Source: Batkoa obscura
Taxonomy: Eukaryota > Entomophthoromycota > Entomophthoromycetes > Entomophthorales > Batkoaceae
Length of the DNA: 64,000 nt
NCBI GenBank assembly: GCA_030770535.1
Contig: JASVEC010000004.1
Span: 1,240,001 to 1,304,000, forward strand
Reading direction: 5' to 3'
Position 1 is the first letter of the stretch, and each line of letters starts with the position of its first letter. This document shows, piece after piece, positions 47,356-58,846 of this stretch. The notes below the pieces were generated by a model. That model was not told the DNA's origin. It saw nothing but the letters and a program-made list of their open reading frames with translations, and searched no databases. The translations under genes were made by a program, and so were the position numbers.

Positions 47356-48779
47356 ATGCCACTATAATTTGACCATTTACCAGTTATTGTATTGGAAGAA
47401 ATATTTAAATTATTGGATCTAATTGAGTTATTCGAAGTCCGGTTTTCAAGCAAATACCTGTTTAATGTTGTATGTAGAGTTGCTAAATATAAGTTTATGT
47501 ATTCAGTGTACGATAGTCCGCTTGGCTCTACCAAATATAAACTATATCAGCAAGATTTATAAACGAAAATTTATCAGAGATCCAGCACTTAAGCCTAAAA
47601 TACACAACATTAGATTGTTAAATTTATAGCCCAATCTAATATCGTTTAAGTTTCTGAGTACTGTGTTTGATAATAGCTATAGTGACTATGATGCTGTCAT
47701 TCCCGATGCTAAGCTACCAAAATTAAAGGAGGTAATGTTAATTACTCAAAAAGATGTCAACAAATTCCTGAGACTATTCTATAACTACTTAAATCAAGTT
47801 AAAATGATTGTATTATGTGATATTACTAGTAGCAACATAAATATTAGAGATTTATTTAAGCGCTTTAATCCCAATACATTAAGATCATTTAAATTAATAT
47901 ATGGTGATAATTTAAATGTTGATGGATTGTATACTGTTAAATCAAAATTCATCAAATCAAATGCATTATATTTAGAATCTTATAATATTATTATTACTAC
48001 TAGCGGAGCTGATCCTAATGTAAATTTTGCTTCCCCTGTAGTATTGAAAATTGAGGGAAAACTCAATTATAGTCTCAGTGTCAATAATCTTAAAAATTTA
48101 GAAAAATTACGAAAGCTAATATCAATTGATAAATCTGGAGGTTTATTTAATGGGGGTAATAATGATGATAATCTAAAGTTAACTGAAAGTAATAATGCTA
48201 CTATATCAAGTCTTTTTAATTTGCAAGATCCGCTTAAATATGACAATACAAAATCGACTACTTTAGAATATATTTATTAAAAATGTATCTTCAGAGATTT
48301 TTGATGACATTCCCACATTGCCAACAATTCAACACATTTATATCGATCTTTTGGATTTGAAAAGAATCTATTAAGGCTCTGATTCGGAAGATTATAATGA
48401 CTTTTTGCTTAACAAGGATGAAGGTTTTGATATTGGAGAAAATAAAGGGTTTGGTCTTAAAATAAATGGTAGCATTTATAAAACAGAGAATTGTCCATAT
48501 TTAAATGACGACAACGTACCACATAAATTTAAGTCTATAGAGCAACTTACTATAGAGCATACGTATATTCCTCTTCCTGAGTTTGTTCTATCTTTATTTC
48601 ATTTTCCAAACCTTGCGTAGTTGAAATTTTAAATTTTAATTTAATCTGGACAAAATCAAGTTTTGAATATAAACTCATTGCTTCTTTGTTTATTGCTACT
48701 TTTCAAACATCACATACAAACCGGAAGGCTTATAAAGCATTAAAGGAATTAACAATGTTATATTGGTTCAGATTATAAA
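47356..48779 (+). pseudogene. F-box/LRR-like gene relic 3 (best preserved)
   Basis: Starts ATGCCACTA, with a stop in the fourth codon, then FDHLPVIVLEEIFKLLDLIE and LFEVRFSSKYLFNVVCRVAK, a recognisable F-box (LP..V..EIF..L). The central part is open for 205 residues (47663-48280), with leucine-rich strands such as LPKLKEVMLITQKDVNKFLR and VKMIVLCDITSSNINIRDLF. Then come further pieces to a 3' end (YKALKELTMLYWFRL, 48728-48779). At least three interruptions, so non-functional as one SCF-type adaptor, though the central open frame could still be translated. Substrate recognition of such proteins is unknown. Confidence 0.62.
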
Positions 48780-50112
48780 TTATAAGTTTAGTATATAACA
48801 AAAACATTAAACAACAGTTTTTATATCAATTTGTTTGTATGTAATATATGATAGTTTATTAAAGGCTTTTTTACTTTAGATTCAATGTGTATTAAATTAG
48901 TTGAATATTTTAATTAAAGTTTAAAAAACTAAAATGTTCAATTTTATTATATAAGAGTTAATCTAATGCATTTTAAAGTTACACATTGAATAAAAAGAAC
49001 TAAATTTAACGTATAAAGAAAATCGAGGTCATGTTATATAAAATGTAATATAATATTCATCTTAAAGTATAGACCAGCTAGCTTTTCACAAATTTACAGC
49101 ATTTCTGATGGGATATTAAACAATATTATACATATGATTTTTGGTTTTAAAAGCATCATAACAAGTTACTTTTAAGTTACAATTTACTTTTTTAAATCAA
49201 ATAGTCACATTTATAGAAGTATTGTTCGTTTATAGGATGACATGCTAATAGGCATTTACTATTTTTTTTATAAAACGATAAGTCTCTTTAAAAAATGATA
49301 TAAATTAAGAGTATAATCCTTCTCATAAATCTTCTGAATAAACTATTTCATTAGCTTCCAATATCAAATCAAAAACATCAAGAACAATATTACAATTTTC
49401 TGATCAAAAGGGCATATAAAAACATAGCTTGTTTATTATAAAGAACTTATGATAAAACTACAAGATTTATCCGATTTGATAATTGTGAATGAACCATAAT
49501 CATAGCCAACAATGAAGGGTTACTAGTAAAATTTATTTATTTAAGCCTAGTTGTCATATTTGTCTAAAGTGAACTTTCAAGTGAATTAAATAAACCTACA
49601 AAAATTAAAGGTTACTATATGAGCTTTGATGTGACTATAATAAACCACTAAGATCTGAAATATAAAAAGGGGCTATTTTATCATTTAGAATTATGAACTT
49701 ACACATTTGTTTTTATTAAATAAATTTAAGACTTTCTCTTCAAAAATACTGTGAATTATAATATTATAATTAATATATTCAATAATTAAATGAAGTTAAA
49801 CTAAGGGTTATAATAATGTTATTGTAATATTATTAAGTTTTAATGTAAATTTCTTTAGTTAGCATTTATTATGTAAATGTTTTATTGCTATCTAGAACTC
49901 GAATTGCTGTTCTCAATAATTTTAATGGGAACACTCTATCCAATCACTATTAAGGGAGCCGTTAAATTTAACTAATAAAAACGAAAGAGTCAATTAATTT
50001 GAATTTTATCCAAATTTAGTAAAACTTAAAAGCAATAAATTTCAAAGTTTGAACAATAAATTAACTTTAGTTCAACGATAATTAATAAGCTCTATTAAAA
50101 TATAAAAAAAGA
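48780..50112. other. intergenic
   Basis: 1.3 kb between the last F-box relic and the Rho GTPase gene. No feature recognised. Confidence 0.55.
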
Positions 50113-50880
50113 ATGGTTGGTGTAGAAAGAAAAAAGTTAGTAATAGTAGGTGATGGTGCCTGTGGAAAGACATGTCTTTTATTTGTTTATGTTAAAGGTG
50201 TATTCCCAGAGGTAATTGTTCTTTCTTTTAATTTAATTCTCGCTTAATTTTTAAAAGACTTATGTACCAACCGTTTTTGAAAATTATACTGCTGATGTAA
50301 AATTTGATAACCAGGTAGTTGAAATTGCTTTATGGGATACCGCTGGTAATTAGGTTTTAAGTTTAAAATTTTGTTACTTATTTTTTTTAGGCCAAGAAGG
50401 TTATGATAGATTAAGGCCTTTAGCTTATCCAGATACTAATGTAGTACTCATTGCCTTTTCGATAGATTCGCCTGACTCCTATGACAACGTTAGTGCTAAA
50501 GTAACACATCTTTAGTTTTTAAAGTATAATTTATTTACCCTTAATAGTGGAATTCAGAAGTAGTACATTTTTGTCCGCAAGCACCAATAATATTAGTGGG
50601 AAATAAAAAGGATCTTCGAAATGATCCTTCAACTATTAATTCATTAAAAGCATTAGGACAATCCCCAGTTACATATGAACAGGTATACTGTAAATTAAAA
50701 TAATTTTATTAAATTAAATAAATTATTTAGGGAGTTCAATTAGCTAAAAAAATAGGAGCAGCTAAATATTTAGAAACATCAGCCAAAACTAGGGATGGAG
50801 TTAATCAATTATTTGAAGAAGCAGGAAGACTTACAGTCAATGAACGTAGAAATTCTAAAAAGAAGTGTAGTATACTTTAA
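50113..50880 (+). CDS. Rho-family small GTPase (Rho1/RhoA-like)
   Basis: Prenylated switch controlling cell-wall synthesis and actin polarity in fungi. Five exons (50113-50211, 50258-50345, 50391-50500, 50548-50682, 50731-50880) give 193 residues. P-loop GDGACGKT (13-20), switch [14 protein letters not shown], switch [22 protein letters not shown], Rho insert region after [13 protein letters not shown] for G5. The end KKKCSIL is a polybasic tail plus CAAX box whose final Leu predicts geranylgeranylation. The switch region is closer to Rho1 than to Rho2, Rho3 or Cdc42. The [16 protein letters not shown] insert helix is less typical, so the exact paralogue is not certain. Convergent with SPT20. 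Confidence 0.93.
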
Positions 50881-51204
50881 AGAGCCAAGGAGACCTGGTT
50901 TATTTTTTTATCGAAAAATAGTATCATTTTAATTATTTTGATTTCTATGTCAACTATCTTATAGGCATCTTTTAACTCTAATATTAAATTAAGTATCTAA
51001 CATAATTAAAGCGATTCTCCCAATTTCTAAAAAAAGAATATATTATCTAATATAAACTATCTTTTTTCCGTTTTTATGTGTTACATTTTGAACATTAATA
51101 ACTCTATTTATTAGAAATATTTTGTGAAAATGGCTCCAGAGTATTAAATATACTGAAATAGTAAGAATTTTACTATTTGAATTCGATTTATTTAGAGTTA
51201 TTTA

Positions 51205-51309
51205 ATTTTAGTTTTAATTTTAATTTTAATTTTAATTTTAATTTTAATTTTAATTTTAATTTTAATTTTAATTTTAATTTTAATTTTAATTTTAATTTTA
51301 ATTTTAATT
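51205..51309. repeat. TTTTAA hexamer array
   Basis: About 17 near-perfect TTTTAA units ending directly at the TA that flanks the next MITE. It opens a spurious Asn-Phe repeat frame. Confidence 0.92.
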
Positions 51310-51310
51310 A

Positions 51311-51417
51311 TAGCACGGGGATGTTTTTTTTATTTCATTACTTTTTCCATTTTTTAAGCACTATTTGAGTGGAAAGGTTGTTAGTAAAATTCCTAAACAG
51401 AAAAATACACCTCCATA
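51311..51417 (-). mobile_element. MITE family 1, copy 11
   Basis: TA-GCACGGGGATGTTTTTTTT ... GAAAAATACACCTCCA-TA. Shares its right-hand TA with copy 12. Confidence 0.86.
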
Positions 51418-51519
51418 TGGGGATATATTTTTGTGTTTAAGAATTTTACTAACAACCTTTCCACCCAAATAGTGCTTAAAAAATGGAAAAAATAATGAAG
51501 TCAAAAAAAATACCCCATA
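51416..51519 (+). mobile_element. MITE family 1, copy 12
   Basis: TA-TGGGGATATATTTTTGTG ... AAAAAAAATACCCCA-TA, in opposite orientation to copy 11. The pair forms a palindrome of about 210 bp centred on CCATATGG. Confidence 0.88.
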
Positions 51520-51999
51520 TCATTTTTGAAAGTATAGTTGAATTCAGAACTTAGTTTATAGTCTTAAAGAAATGTAATTGCTTAAAAACTATACACTATA
51601 AAGTTAACAGTATCTCTAAAATGAGGAACGATAGTAAAATTCCTCATACGCAACTACTACATAAAATTCGATATCATCTAAAAAAACATTAGTTCATATA
51701 ATTACTATATGTTTATAATTAAACTGATAAAAATAATTTAAAATCTAATAAAAAACAGTAGGAACCTTTAACTTTCATCCAAATGCTAACCTTTATTTAA
51801 TATTGACATTACATTTAAAACCAACGAGCATAGATTTTTTTTTAAATTATTAAAAGAAATCCCATTGATTTGCTAAAACCACAAGCTAAACGCCCAAATA
51901 AAAATCCTTACATAATAATATAATATAAACAAGCTTGAATAATAAATTTAAAGCAATAAAAAAACATTCAATAATGATGCTTGGTTGTATTATACAACT

Positions 52000-54900
52000 T
52001 TATCTGTTTTGGTGATTTTGCATATTTTGATTTTGAGAAAAATGACTTGGCATTTGGGTAGGAGTTCCATCCGTATTACCATTCATGTTCATTGGATTGC
52101 CCATTGGATTACCCATTGGATTCATTTGTTGCCCTTGGTTTCCAATATTCATATGCTGTGCTTGGTTTCCAATATTCATTTGTTGTGCTTGGTTTCTCAT
52201 ATTCATTTGTTGCGCCTGGTGTGCCTGCCGAGCTTGCTGTTGTAAAGCTAGTTGATAATTAACACTTTGCAACTGTTGAGGGTTGAGATTTGATAATTGA
52301 CCTTGAAGCCCTTGTTGTTGTAACTGAGCTAAAAAGGCTTGCTGCATTTGGAATCCAGGACGTATCCCTTGCATTTGTGGATTGATTCCTTGTCCTTGCC
52401 CGATAAGATTTTGGCCATTAACCTGTGCTAGATATTGTTGGCGTTGAATGGTTTGATATTGGTTAAATCGATAAGCCTGCTGTTCTTCTGGGGACATTTG
52501 ATGCATTGCAGTTGCGTTATTATTTGGCATAATTGGCTGTCCGTTGTTTCCTTCATTGGAAATTTGATTGTTGATACCTTGATTAGAACTTGTCTGCTCA
52601 CTTTGCTGACCTTGTTGATTTTGCTGGTTTTGAGTATTCATGAGCTGCTGTTGATTCAAAGCCTGTTTAAACCTAATAGCCTGTTGTTGTTGTAAAAGGG
52701 TTTGCTGATACTTTTTAAAAAGACTATATTTATGTACCAATTGATTACGAATTATAAGCTGTTGAGGACTCAGAGCAGATTGGGCTTGAAGGAATTGAAG
52801 CATTGCAGCTTCTTGAGGTGATAAAGCGCATTGCTGCATTTGATTATATAGCTGTTGGTTGATCGCCAAAAGTTGGTTTGGATGCTGTTGTGGTACGCTG
52901 GGGTGAGGAGCAATATTAGGAGTCTGTTGTACTGGGGTTTGATTGGGTTGAGGAACATTACTGTTTTGAAATCCGCCTTGCCCATTTTGATTAATAGGCA
53001 TTTGTGCTGCAGCAACTGCTTCAATTTGTGAGTTAAATTGTGAGTTAGGAATGTTTGGCGTTTCTGAAGCTTGATGCTTGGTAGACATACTCCTCTCCCT
53101 AATAGATGATGCAATTTGGGCAACATTGTTATCAGCCATCACGTTAGTGGCTTGACTTTGGCCTTGGTTTTGGCCTTGGTTTTGATTTTGATTTTGATTT
53201 TGATTTTGCTTTAATGCGAGATCATGGCGAACACGCATATTAATAATAGCATTTCTGTAATGCTGGTTTATATTAGGCTGCTGTAAAAGGGAATCCAACA
53301 CCTGATTTTGTTGCTGTGTAAGCGGAACTAAATTCTGAAGATTCGCCAAAACTTCTCTTTGTTGAGGAGTCAACACTACAAGCTGATTTTGTTGTGGGCG
53401 GGCTGCGCTATTTTGTTGGGCACTCAAGATTTGGGCTTGTCTAATAGCTTCAATGTTTTGTTGGTACATGGCATTGGGTTGCATAGCTGCCCCAGTACCC
53501 ATCTGATTGGGATTTCCAGGGACCTGTTGTTGGTTGTTGATCAATCCTTTCATTACATGCTGTTGTAATCTTGCGATAGGAACGGCTTGCGGGATTGGTC
53601 TAATTGCAGCTTGGCCCAAATTAGGATGCAATATTGGTCTAACTTGCTGAGGAGGTACATTTCCTTGCTGAATGCCGCCTGTGTTTGCGTAAAGTTGTTG
53701 CTGTATTCCTTGATGATATTGAGCAAGTTGAATGTTAGGTTGCAAACCTTGATTAGTCCCATTTGTAATTTCAGGAATTAAAGGTGCGTTTGGAATATTG
53801 ACTGAAGTTGGTTTACTTGCAGCTGATTGGGAAATAGCTGAATTGGATCCTTTTCTTCTACCACCATTGTTCTTCTTTACTGGTTGATCGGAATTGGAAT
53901 TCTTTTTACCAACAGGAGCTGCCACTGGATGGTTCACTTGATTATTACCGGCAGATTTAGGAAGAGTCTTTGAAGCTTCAGTAGCACCAGGTACTTTTGT
54001 TACCTTTTGTACAGGTTGGATTTCTGCAGGAATTGGCTTAGAATCAGAAATAAGCTTATTATTTAATGTATAATGCTCTAAAAAATTTTTAATATAAGCC
54101 TCTAACTCTTTGTTATCATCAAAATTCACCCTAAATAATAAATAATCATTTTAAAAAGGAAAATTGAACCTACTCTTTTGAGGATTCCTCAATATTTGTC
54201 TCTGGATCTATTCTAAGTTTCAATATGGCCTTATATTTGCCACCCACACCCATATAAATATCGTTTGTGGATAAACCACCACCTGGGTTGATTAGCATTA
54301 ATTTAAGAATATATAATAAATTACCATCGCCTTCCACACTCTGAAAATTCAAGCATCTAATGAGAGTATAACCCGGAATAGAACTTTGGGTAGTAGCTGA
54401 TAAATAATGAATAAAAGTTGTGTTTAAAAATAGAACTAAAATACTTTTTGGCTTTTTAAGCTCTCCTGAAGGATTTGAATTTCCGTCTGAACCAAATTTA
54501 CGTTTACCACGTTCTTTTATAAAAGCAAGAAGATCAAGCCTAACAATAACGATTAAATATTAAACAAGCAAACAAATAAATAGCCAGTTAATTACCCTTC
54601 CATGAGCTTATTTTTGAGTGGTGACTATTATGAAAAAGTTTAGCAAAAATAACTCAAAATTAATAATAAAATACATCTTTCATCATCATTAGCATTCTCT
54701 TAATTTCCTCTCTTTCTGCTTCTTCTTCCTCAAGTTCGGATGAATTTTTCATACACTTTTCCGGTTCAACATGTTTGGAATTCTTAATGTTCATCATTGC
54801 ATTATTAATAGCAATAGATGCGTCATCAACTGCTAGATCTAGAATGGGATTGTGAAACAACTAAAAAAAGTCAACATTAACATTAGGTGAAAGATTTATA

Positions 54901-55738
54901 ATTACTAGTAATCTTGATTCTAGCTCTAAAACTTCATCTTTTGTTATTAAAATTTTGGCTTTTTCGCTTAAGTATTTTATGTCCTCAACAATACTTTGCT
55001 GAGTTGGTTTCATTTTGGTAAATAATTTCCTTGCTTGGTTTGGGTTTGGTTCTGCTGAATCAGGCTTTACTATATGCCTGTAATCGTATAAATTAGCAAG
55101 GAGGTGTCCTAAATTTTTATATTAATAATTAATCATTGTACGAAAGCTTATTACCATCCTCGTATTTGCATCCAGCATCATCAAATATACAAATTAATTC
55201 TGTAGGTATTTCTTGTCTTTCTATGTACCCCAAAAAAAGCTAAAAAGTTTTTAGTGCAAGGTTTTATATTTAAATTATAATGTACTTTTATTGGACTCAT
55301 AAAAAGTAGCGAACCATTCTAAGGTTAATGTATTAAAGTAAGCTCCAAAAACAATAAATATTTTACCTTTTTTTCAAATTTCAACTTGTTTAAATAGATA
55401 TGAATTACTAACTCGTTTTCGTCAGGAACCCTTTCTTTTGAACTATTGCTTTCAGAACCTTTGATCATAAGTAATAAGCTAAAATTAAATTATGCGTTTA
55501 CTTTTCTTTGAGTTTTTCCTTGACATCTATCCAAGATTAGCATAATAGCTTTGACATGTATAATGCTTACCTTCAAGGAACTTTGTTTTGAAGGGTTATT
55601 GTTTGATTTCGAAATAGTGAAATTACTCGTAGCCGACATTGTAGAATTAGCTCTTAACCATTCCGGAACCTCTTTCTATGTAAGGATTAGAGCTAATGGT
55701 TATTTAAATATATAAATAGCTACCCGAGTTAACGTCAT
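52000..55738 (-). CDS. SPT20: SPT20-like SAGA subunit with long Gln/Asn-rich tail
   Basis: Structural subunit of the SAGA transcription coactivator. Reading leftward from MTLTRKEVPEWLRANS at 55738 through several small exons. Family features: ENELVIHIYLNKLKFEKK, GYIERQEIPTELICIFDDAG then CKYEDG, an acidic EELEEEEAEREEIKRM region, and TQSSIPGYTLIRCLNFQSVE then GDGNLLYILKLML, which matches the SPT20 domain end. The last exon (52000-54129, 709 residues) is almost pure low complexity: Gln, Asn, Pro and Met-rich with runs such as NQNQNQNQGQNQGQ and repeated MNIGNQAQ(Q/H). Such tails are common in fungal coactivators. Some short exons between 54540 and 55680 are inferred from splice signals only. 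Transcribed toward the Rho gene. Confidence 0.75.
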
Positions 55739-56171
55739 TGTTTCAACTAAAACTTTAGAAAAATAGACTTGCTGCTGTTTAATTTATTAATTCTTAGAAT
55801 CAAAATAAATTAAAAGTGCTCTACTTTATTTTTAATTTAAATGTCTTGTCAAAGCTTAAAATTAAATATCTGATTTTTTTAAACTTGCAGCTGTTGCAGC
55901 TCTTTAACGACCTTTTTAGTGGTTATTTATAACTTTTTTATTTTTTCATTTTTTTTAAACCCTGACCCTTATATTTAAGAATTTTAGCTTAATTTTTTAT
56001 AAGCTGTTAAATAGGGTGCAAAAAAAGTTGCAAGAGTTGTATTTGAAAATGCCTTGTTCAGTCCTTTATCCACTTTAAAGGTGCTTAAATTTTTTTAAAA
56101 CCAAAAAATATAAATTTTTTTAAGTTTTTTATTAACAAATATTTTTAAAACTGTTTATTTTAAGCTAATTA

Positions 56172-56276
56172 TATGTGGATGTATTTTTGTGTTTAAAAAT
56201 TTTACTAACAATTTTTTTACTCAAATAACGCTTAAAAAATGGAAAAAGTAATAAAGCCAAAAAAAATATCCTCATA
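56172..56276 (+). mobile_element. MITE family 1, copy 13
   Basis: TA-TGTGGATGTATTTTTGTG ... AAAAAAATATCCTCA-TA. Confidence 0.85.
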
Positions 56277-56781
56277 TATATTTAATTGTAAAAAATTATA
56301 AAGTTAATCCAGTTGATTAAATATTAGATTGAGCTAGCAGAATAAAATATATCAATGTTAATACTGTATTAAAAATACATTAAAAAGGACTATATAATAA
56401 GATCATGTTTGATATTATTAATGTGTTTGATACATTAGTCTTAACATTTTTAATTGGTAATAGTTTTATTAGTTTCCTTTCAAATCCATGCTTATTTACA
56501 TCTATTAAATTCATAAAAATTATTTATAATGACATTAGCATTTTTTGTTATCTAAATATCACCATTGTTTATTATTAAATTCAATATAAACTGAAAAGCA
56601 TGAAATAAATAAATACTATCTTTTATCTAATAGCTTTATAATATGTTTAAAAGCAAAATAAAAATTATTTAATAACTATTTTAAAGCCCAATAAAAAAAA
56701 CCGATCTAACGTGATTTAATTATCTATCACTTAGCTGCTAATTAGGATATTTATACATTGAAATAACCTTTATATTCTTCA

Positions 56782-56885
56782 TATGTGCGTGTTTTTTTTA
56801 ATTTCATTACTTTTTCCATTTTTTAAGCACTATTTGAGTGGAAAGATTGTTAGTAAAATTCCTAAACAAAAAATATATCCCCATA
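56782..56885 (-). mobile_element. MITE family 1, copy 14
   Basis: TA-TGTGCGTGTTTTTTTTAA ... CAAAAAATATATCCCCA-TA. 70 bp upstream of tRNA-Asn. Confidence 0.86.
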
Positions 56886-56956
56886 TATTTTTATCAAAAT
56901 TTATTCAATATAACATTACACAGTATATATACAACAAACAAGTTAATAGATTTAAA

Positions 56957-57030
56957 GCTCGTATGGCGCAATTGGCTAGCGCGTCCGACTGTTAATCGGG
57001 AGGTTACTGGTTCGATCCCAGTTATGAGCG
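56957..57030 (+). tRNA. tRNA-Asn (anticodon GTT)
   Basis: The acceptor GCTCGTA pairs with TATGAGC. D-arm GGCGCAATTGGCTAGCGC; anticodon stem TCCGA/TCGGG around CT-GTT-AA; T-arm CTGGTTCGATCCCAG. No intron; TTTT follows at once. Identical in sequence to the gene at 61984-62057. Confidence 0.96.
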
Positions 57031-57759
57031 TTTTCGTTTTGATACAACTTGATCTTTCTCAACTATAATACCCAATAGTGTTTGTTTGTTTTCAATAGGC
57101 TATTTACGTTTGAGAATATGTTTTGTTTACTTCTAAATAACTTGAAAATTTAATTTGTTTTTAATAGAAATTTTGATATGAAATGACATGTAAATTAAAT
57201 ATTAATTATATTACTACTTTAATTAATCTTCGTTTTTTGATCTAACTTAAACAATATAATACTAGACATTTATTTAATGGTTTTTGCTAAGTTTTAACTT
57301 CATGGGACATCTAAAAAAAACTTTCAAAAGGGATAGATTTTTATTGGTGTATACAACTGAAGGAATAAAAATGGATGGTTTTAAAATTAAAATAAATATC
57401 TCATGATCATTATTGTCCTTAATATCGTTTCTTTAATTTCGATTTCAGTCTTGAACTAAATAAACAGTTAAGACATAAAGATCGAGCAGAACAATAATAA
57501 TTAAAAATTTAAAACTTTTGATTATTTGGAGTAAAATTAAATCATCAAACCCTATTAAAAAATTGAGTCTAAAATTAAATCGTAAATTTTTGAATGCAAT
57601 TTATCTTTACTAAATTTAGCAATTTAAAAATTTAAAAATTCAATTCCCGTAATAGCAGTTAAAGTTACGAAACTAAAAATAATCAATCTTCACTTTTCTA
57701 GTTCCTTTTATCAATATAATCAACTGATTAATCCTTCAGTCATTTTATAACAAAACAAG
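57031..57759. other. intergenic
   Basis: 0.7 kb between tRNA-Asn and the Rolling-stone-like gene. Nothing recognised. Confidence 0.55.
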
Positions 57760-58682
57760 ATGGTCAGACAAGCCTTAATTCGTCATTTAAAAATAGCTCA
57801 TTTACATCCAGAAAGACCTATCAAATCTAACTTTATTTCAACCCGTACATTACTTATAATAAGAAGCATACTTACCCTATATTGTGTAGCAGCAGTAATT
57901 GTATTATTTATAAAGAACAAAGCTATCCCAATCTCATATTTTGTATTCTTAACCCATTTATCGTATTTTGGTATTACTGTGTACTTTTTGGTAAATAAAA
58001 GTTTATTAATTTATTTATAAAAATAATAATTAATCTTTTTATTATCTCTAGATAACAACCTATTTCACTTTACGTAGTTATCTTCATGCCCTCACATACA
58101 TCCCCTTCGATAACCTTCATTGGTCTTTTCGTTTCATCTACTCTTTACTGTTCCAATCTGTTATGTTATTAGCCCCAATAGTTACCATTGTTTATTGGTC
58201 TTTGTTATTCCCAAACGATACTAAACTTAAAACAGATCCAGTTTATGCTTATCAATCAATTTCTATGCATGCACTGAATTTAGTATTTTGTTGGATTGAA
58301 TTAATATTATGTTGTAATATGTTTGTATTTTGGCATTTTATACCCTTGATTGTTATATTATATTTATATCTTCCAATGGCTATTTTAGTACATAAGACGT
58401 AAGTTTACTATTATTGTATTATATTTTTATTTGTTTATTCTAATATTTATTATTTTTAGTCATGGCTTTTGGATTTATCCCTTTTTAAATTATATTGATT
58501 ATCCCATTACCTTTACAGTAGTTGTTATTGCTTTGTTTGTATTAGCTATTGTATTACAATTAATTTATTGTTATGTTTATAAATTAAGAGATAGAAAAGG
58601 CAAATATGATCACTCTTTTGATAATATTGAAAAGGAGCCTTATGAAAGTAATCAAAATGATATGAATATGACTCAAGTTTAA
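57760..58682 (+). CDS. Rolling-stone/AIG1-like multi-pass membrane protein, copy 1
   Basis: Unknown function; animal AIG1/ADTRP relatives are lipid hydrolases and Rolling stone acts in myoblast fusion. Three exons (57760-57990, 58052-58398, 58460-58682) give 266 residues with about six membrane segments: LLIIRSILTLYCVAAVIVLF, YFVFLTHLSYFGITVYFL, FQSVMLLAPIVTIVYWSLLF, LNLVFCWIELILCC, FIPLIVILYLYLPMAIL and FTVVVIALFVLAIVLQLIYC. The pattern LSYFG..VYF, VTIVYWSLLF, SMHALN and HGFWIYPFLNYIDYP follows the Rolling-stone layout (membrane His-x-x-Asn). The assignment is by pattern only. The cytosolic tail is acidic and ends NQNDMNMTQV. A diverged second copy starts at 63350. Confidence 0.6.
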
Positions 58683-58846
58683 TAAATTTATTAAATTTAT
58701 TAATAAAATAAAAAATAATATATTTAGTTGTTTTTTTGTAACCTTAAATTCAAATATAAAAGTAAATTACATTAATCAGTACTCATATAAACTAATAATT
58801 TATTCTTTAAGCAACAACCATTATAGACTCCAGTCAAAAACATTCT

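Larger units (their letters stand above)
50881..51999. other. convergent intergenic with hexamer repeat and MITE pair
   Basis: 1.1 kb between the 3' ends of the Rho gene and SPT20, dominated by a TTTTAA array and two abutting inverted MITEs. Confidence 0.75.
55739..56956. other. intergenic, two MITEs
   Basis: A+T-rich stretch between SPT20 and tRNA-Asn holding MITE copies at 56172 and 56782. No gene. Confidence 0.6.

Noticed and set aside
51177-51368. 63-residue frame with Asn-Phe repeats
   Set aside because: Product of the TTTTAA hexamer array running into a MITE; not a gene.
52435-53126. Frames on both strands inside the SPT20 tail
   Set aside because: Shadows of a Gln-rich coding exon; CAA/CAG repeats keep alternative frames open.
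56783-57068. Two overlapping frames of 70-76 residues
   Set aside because: They span a MITE and the tRNA-Asn gene; chance openings.
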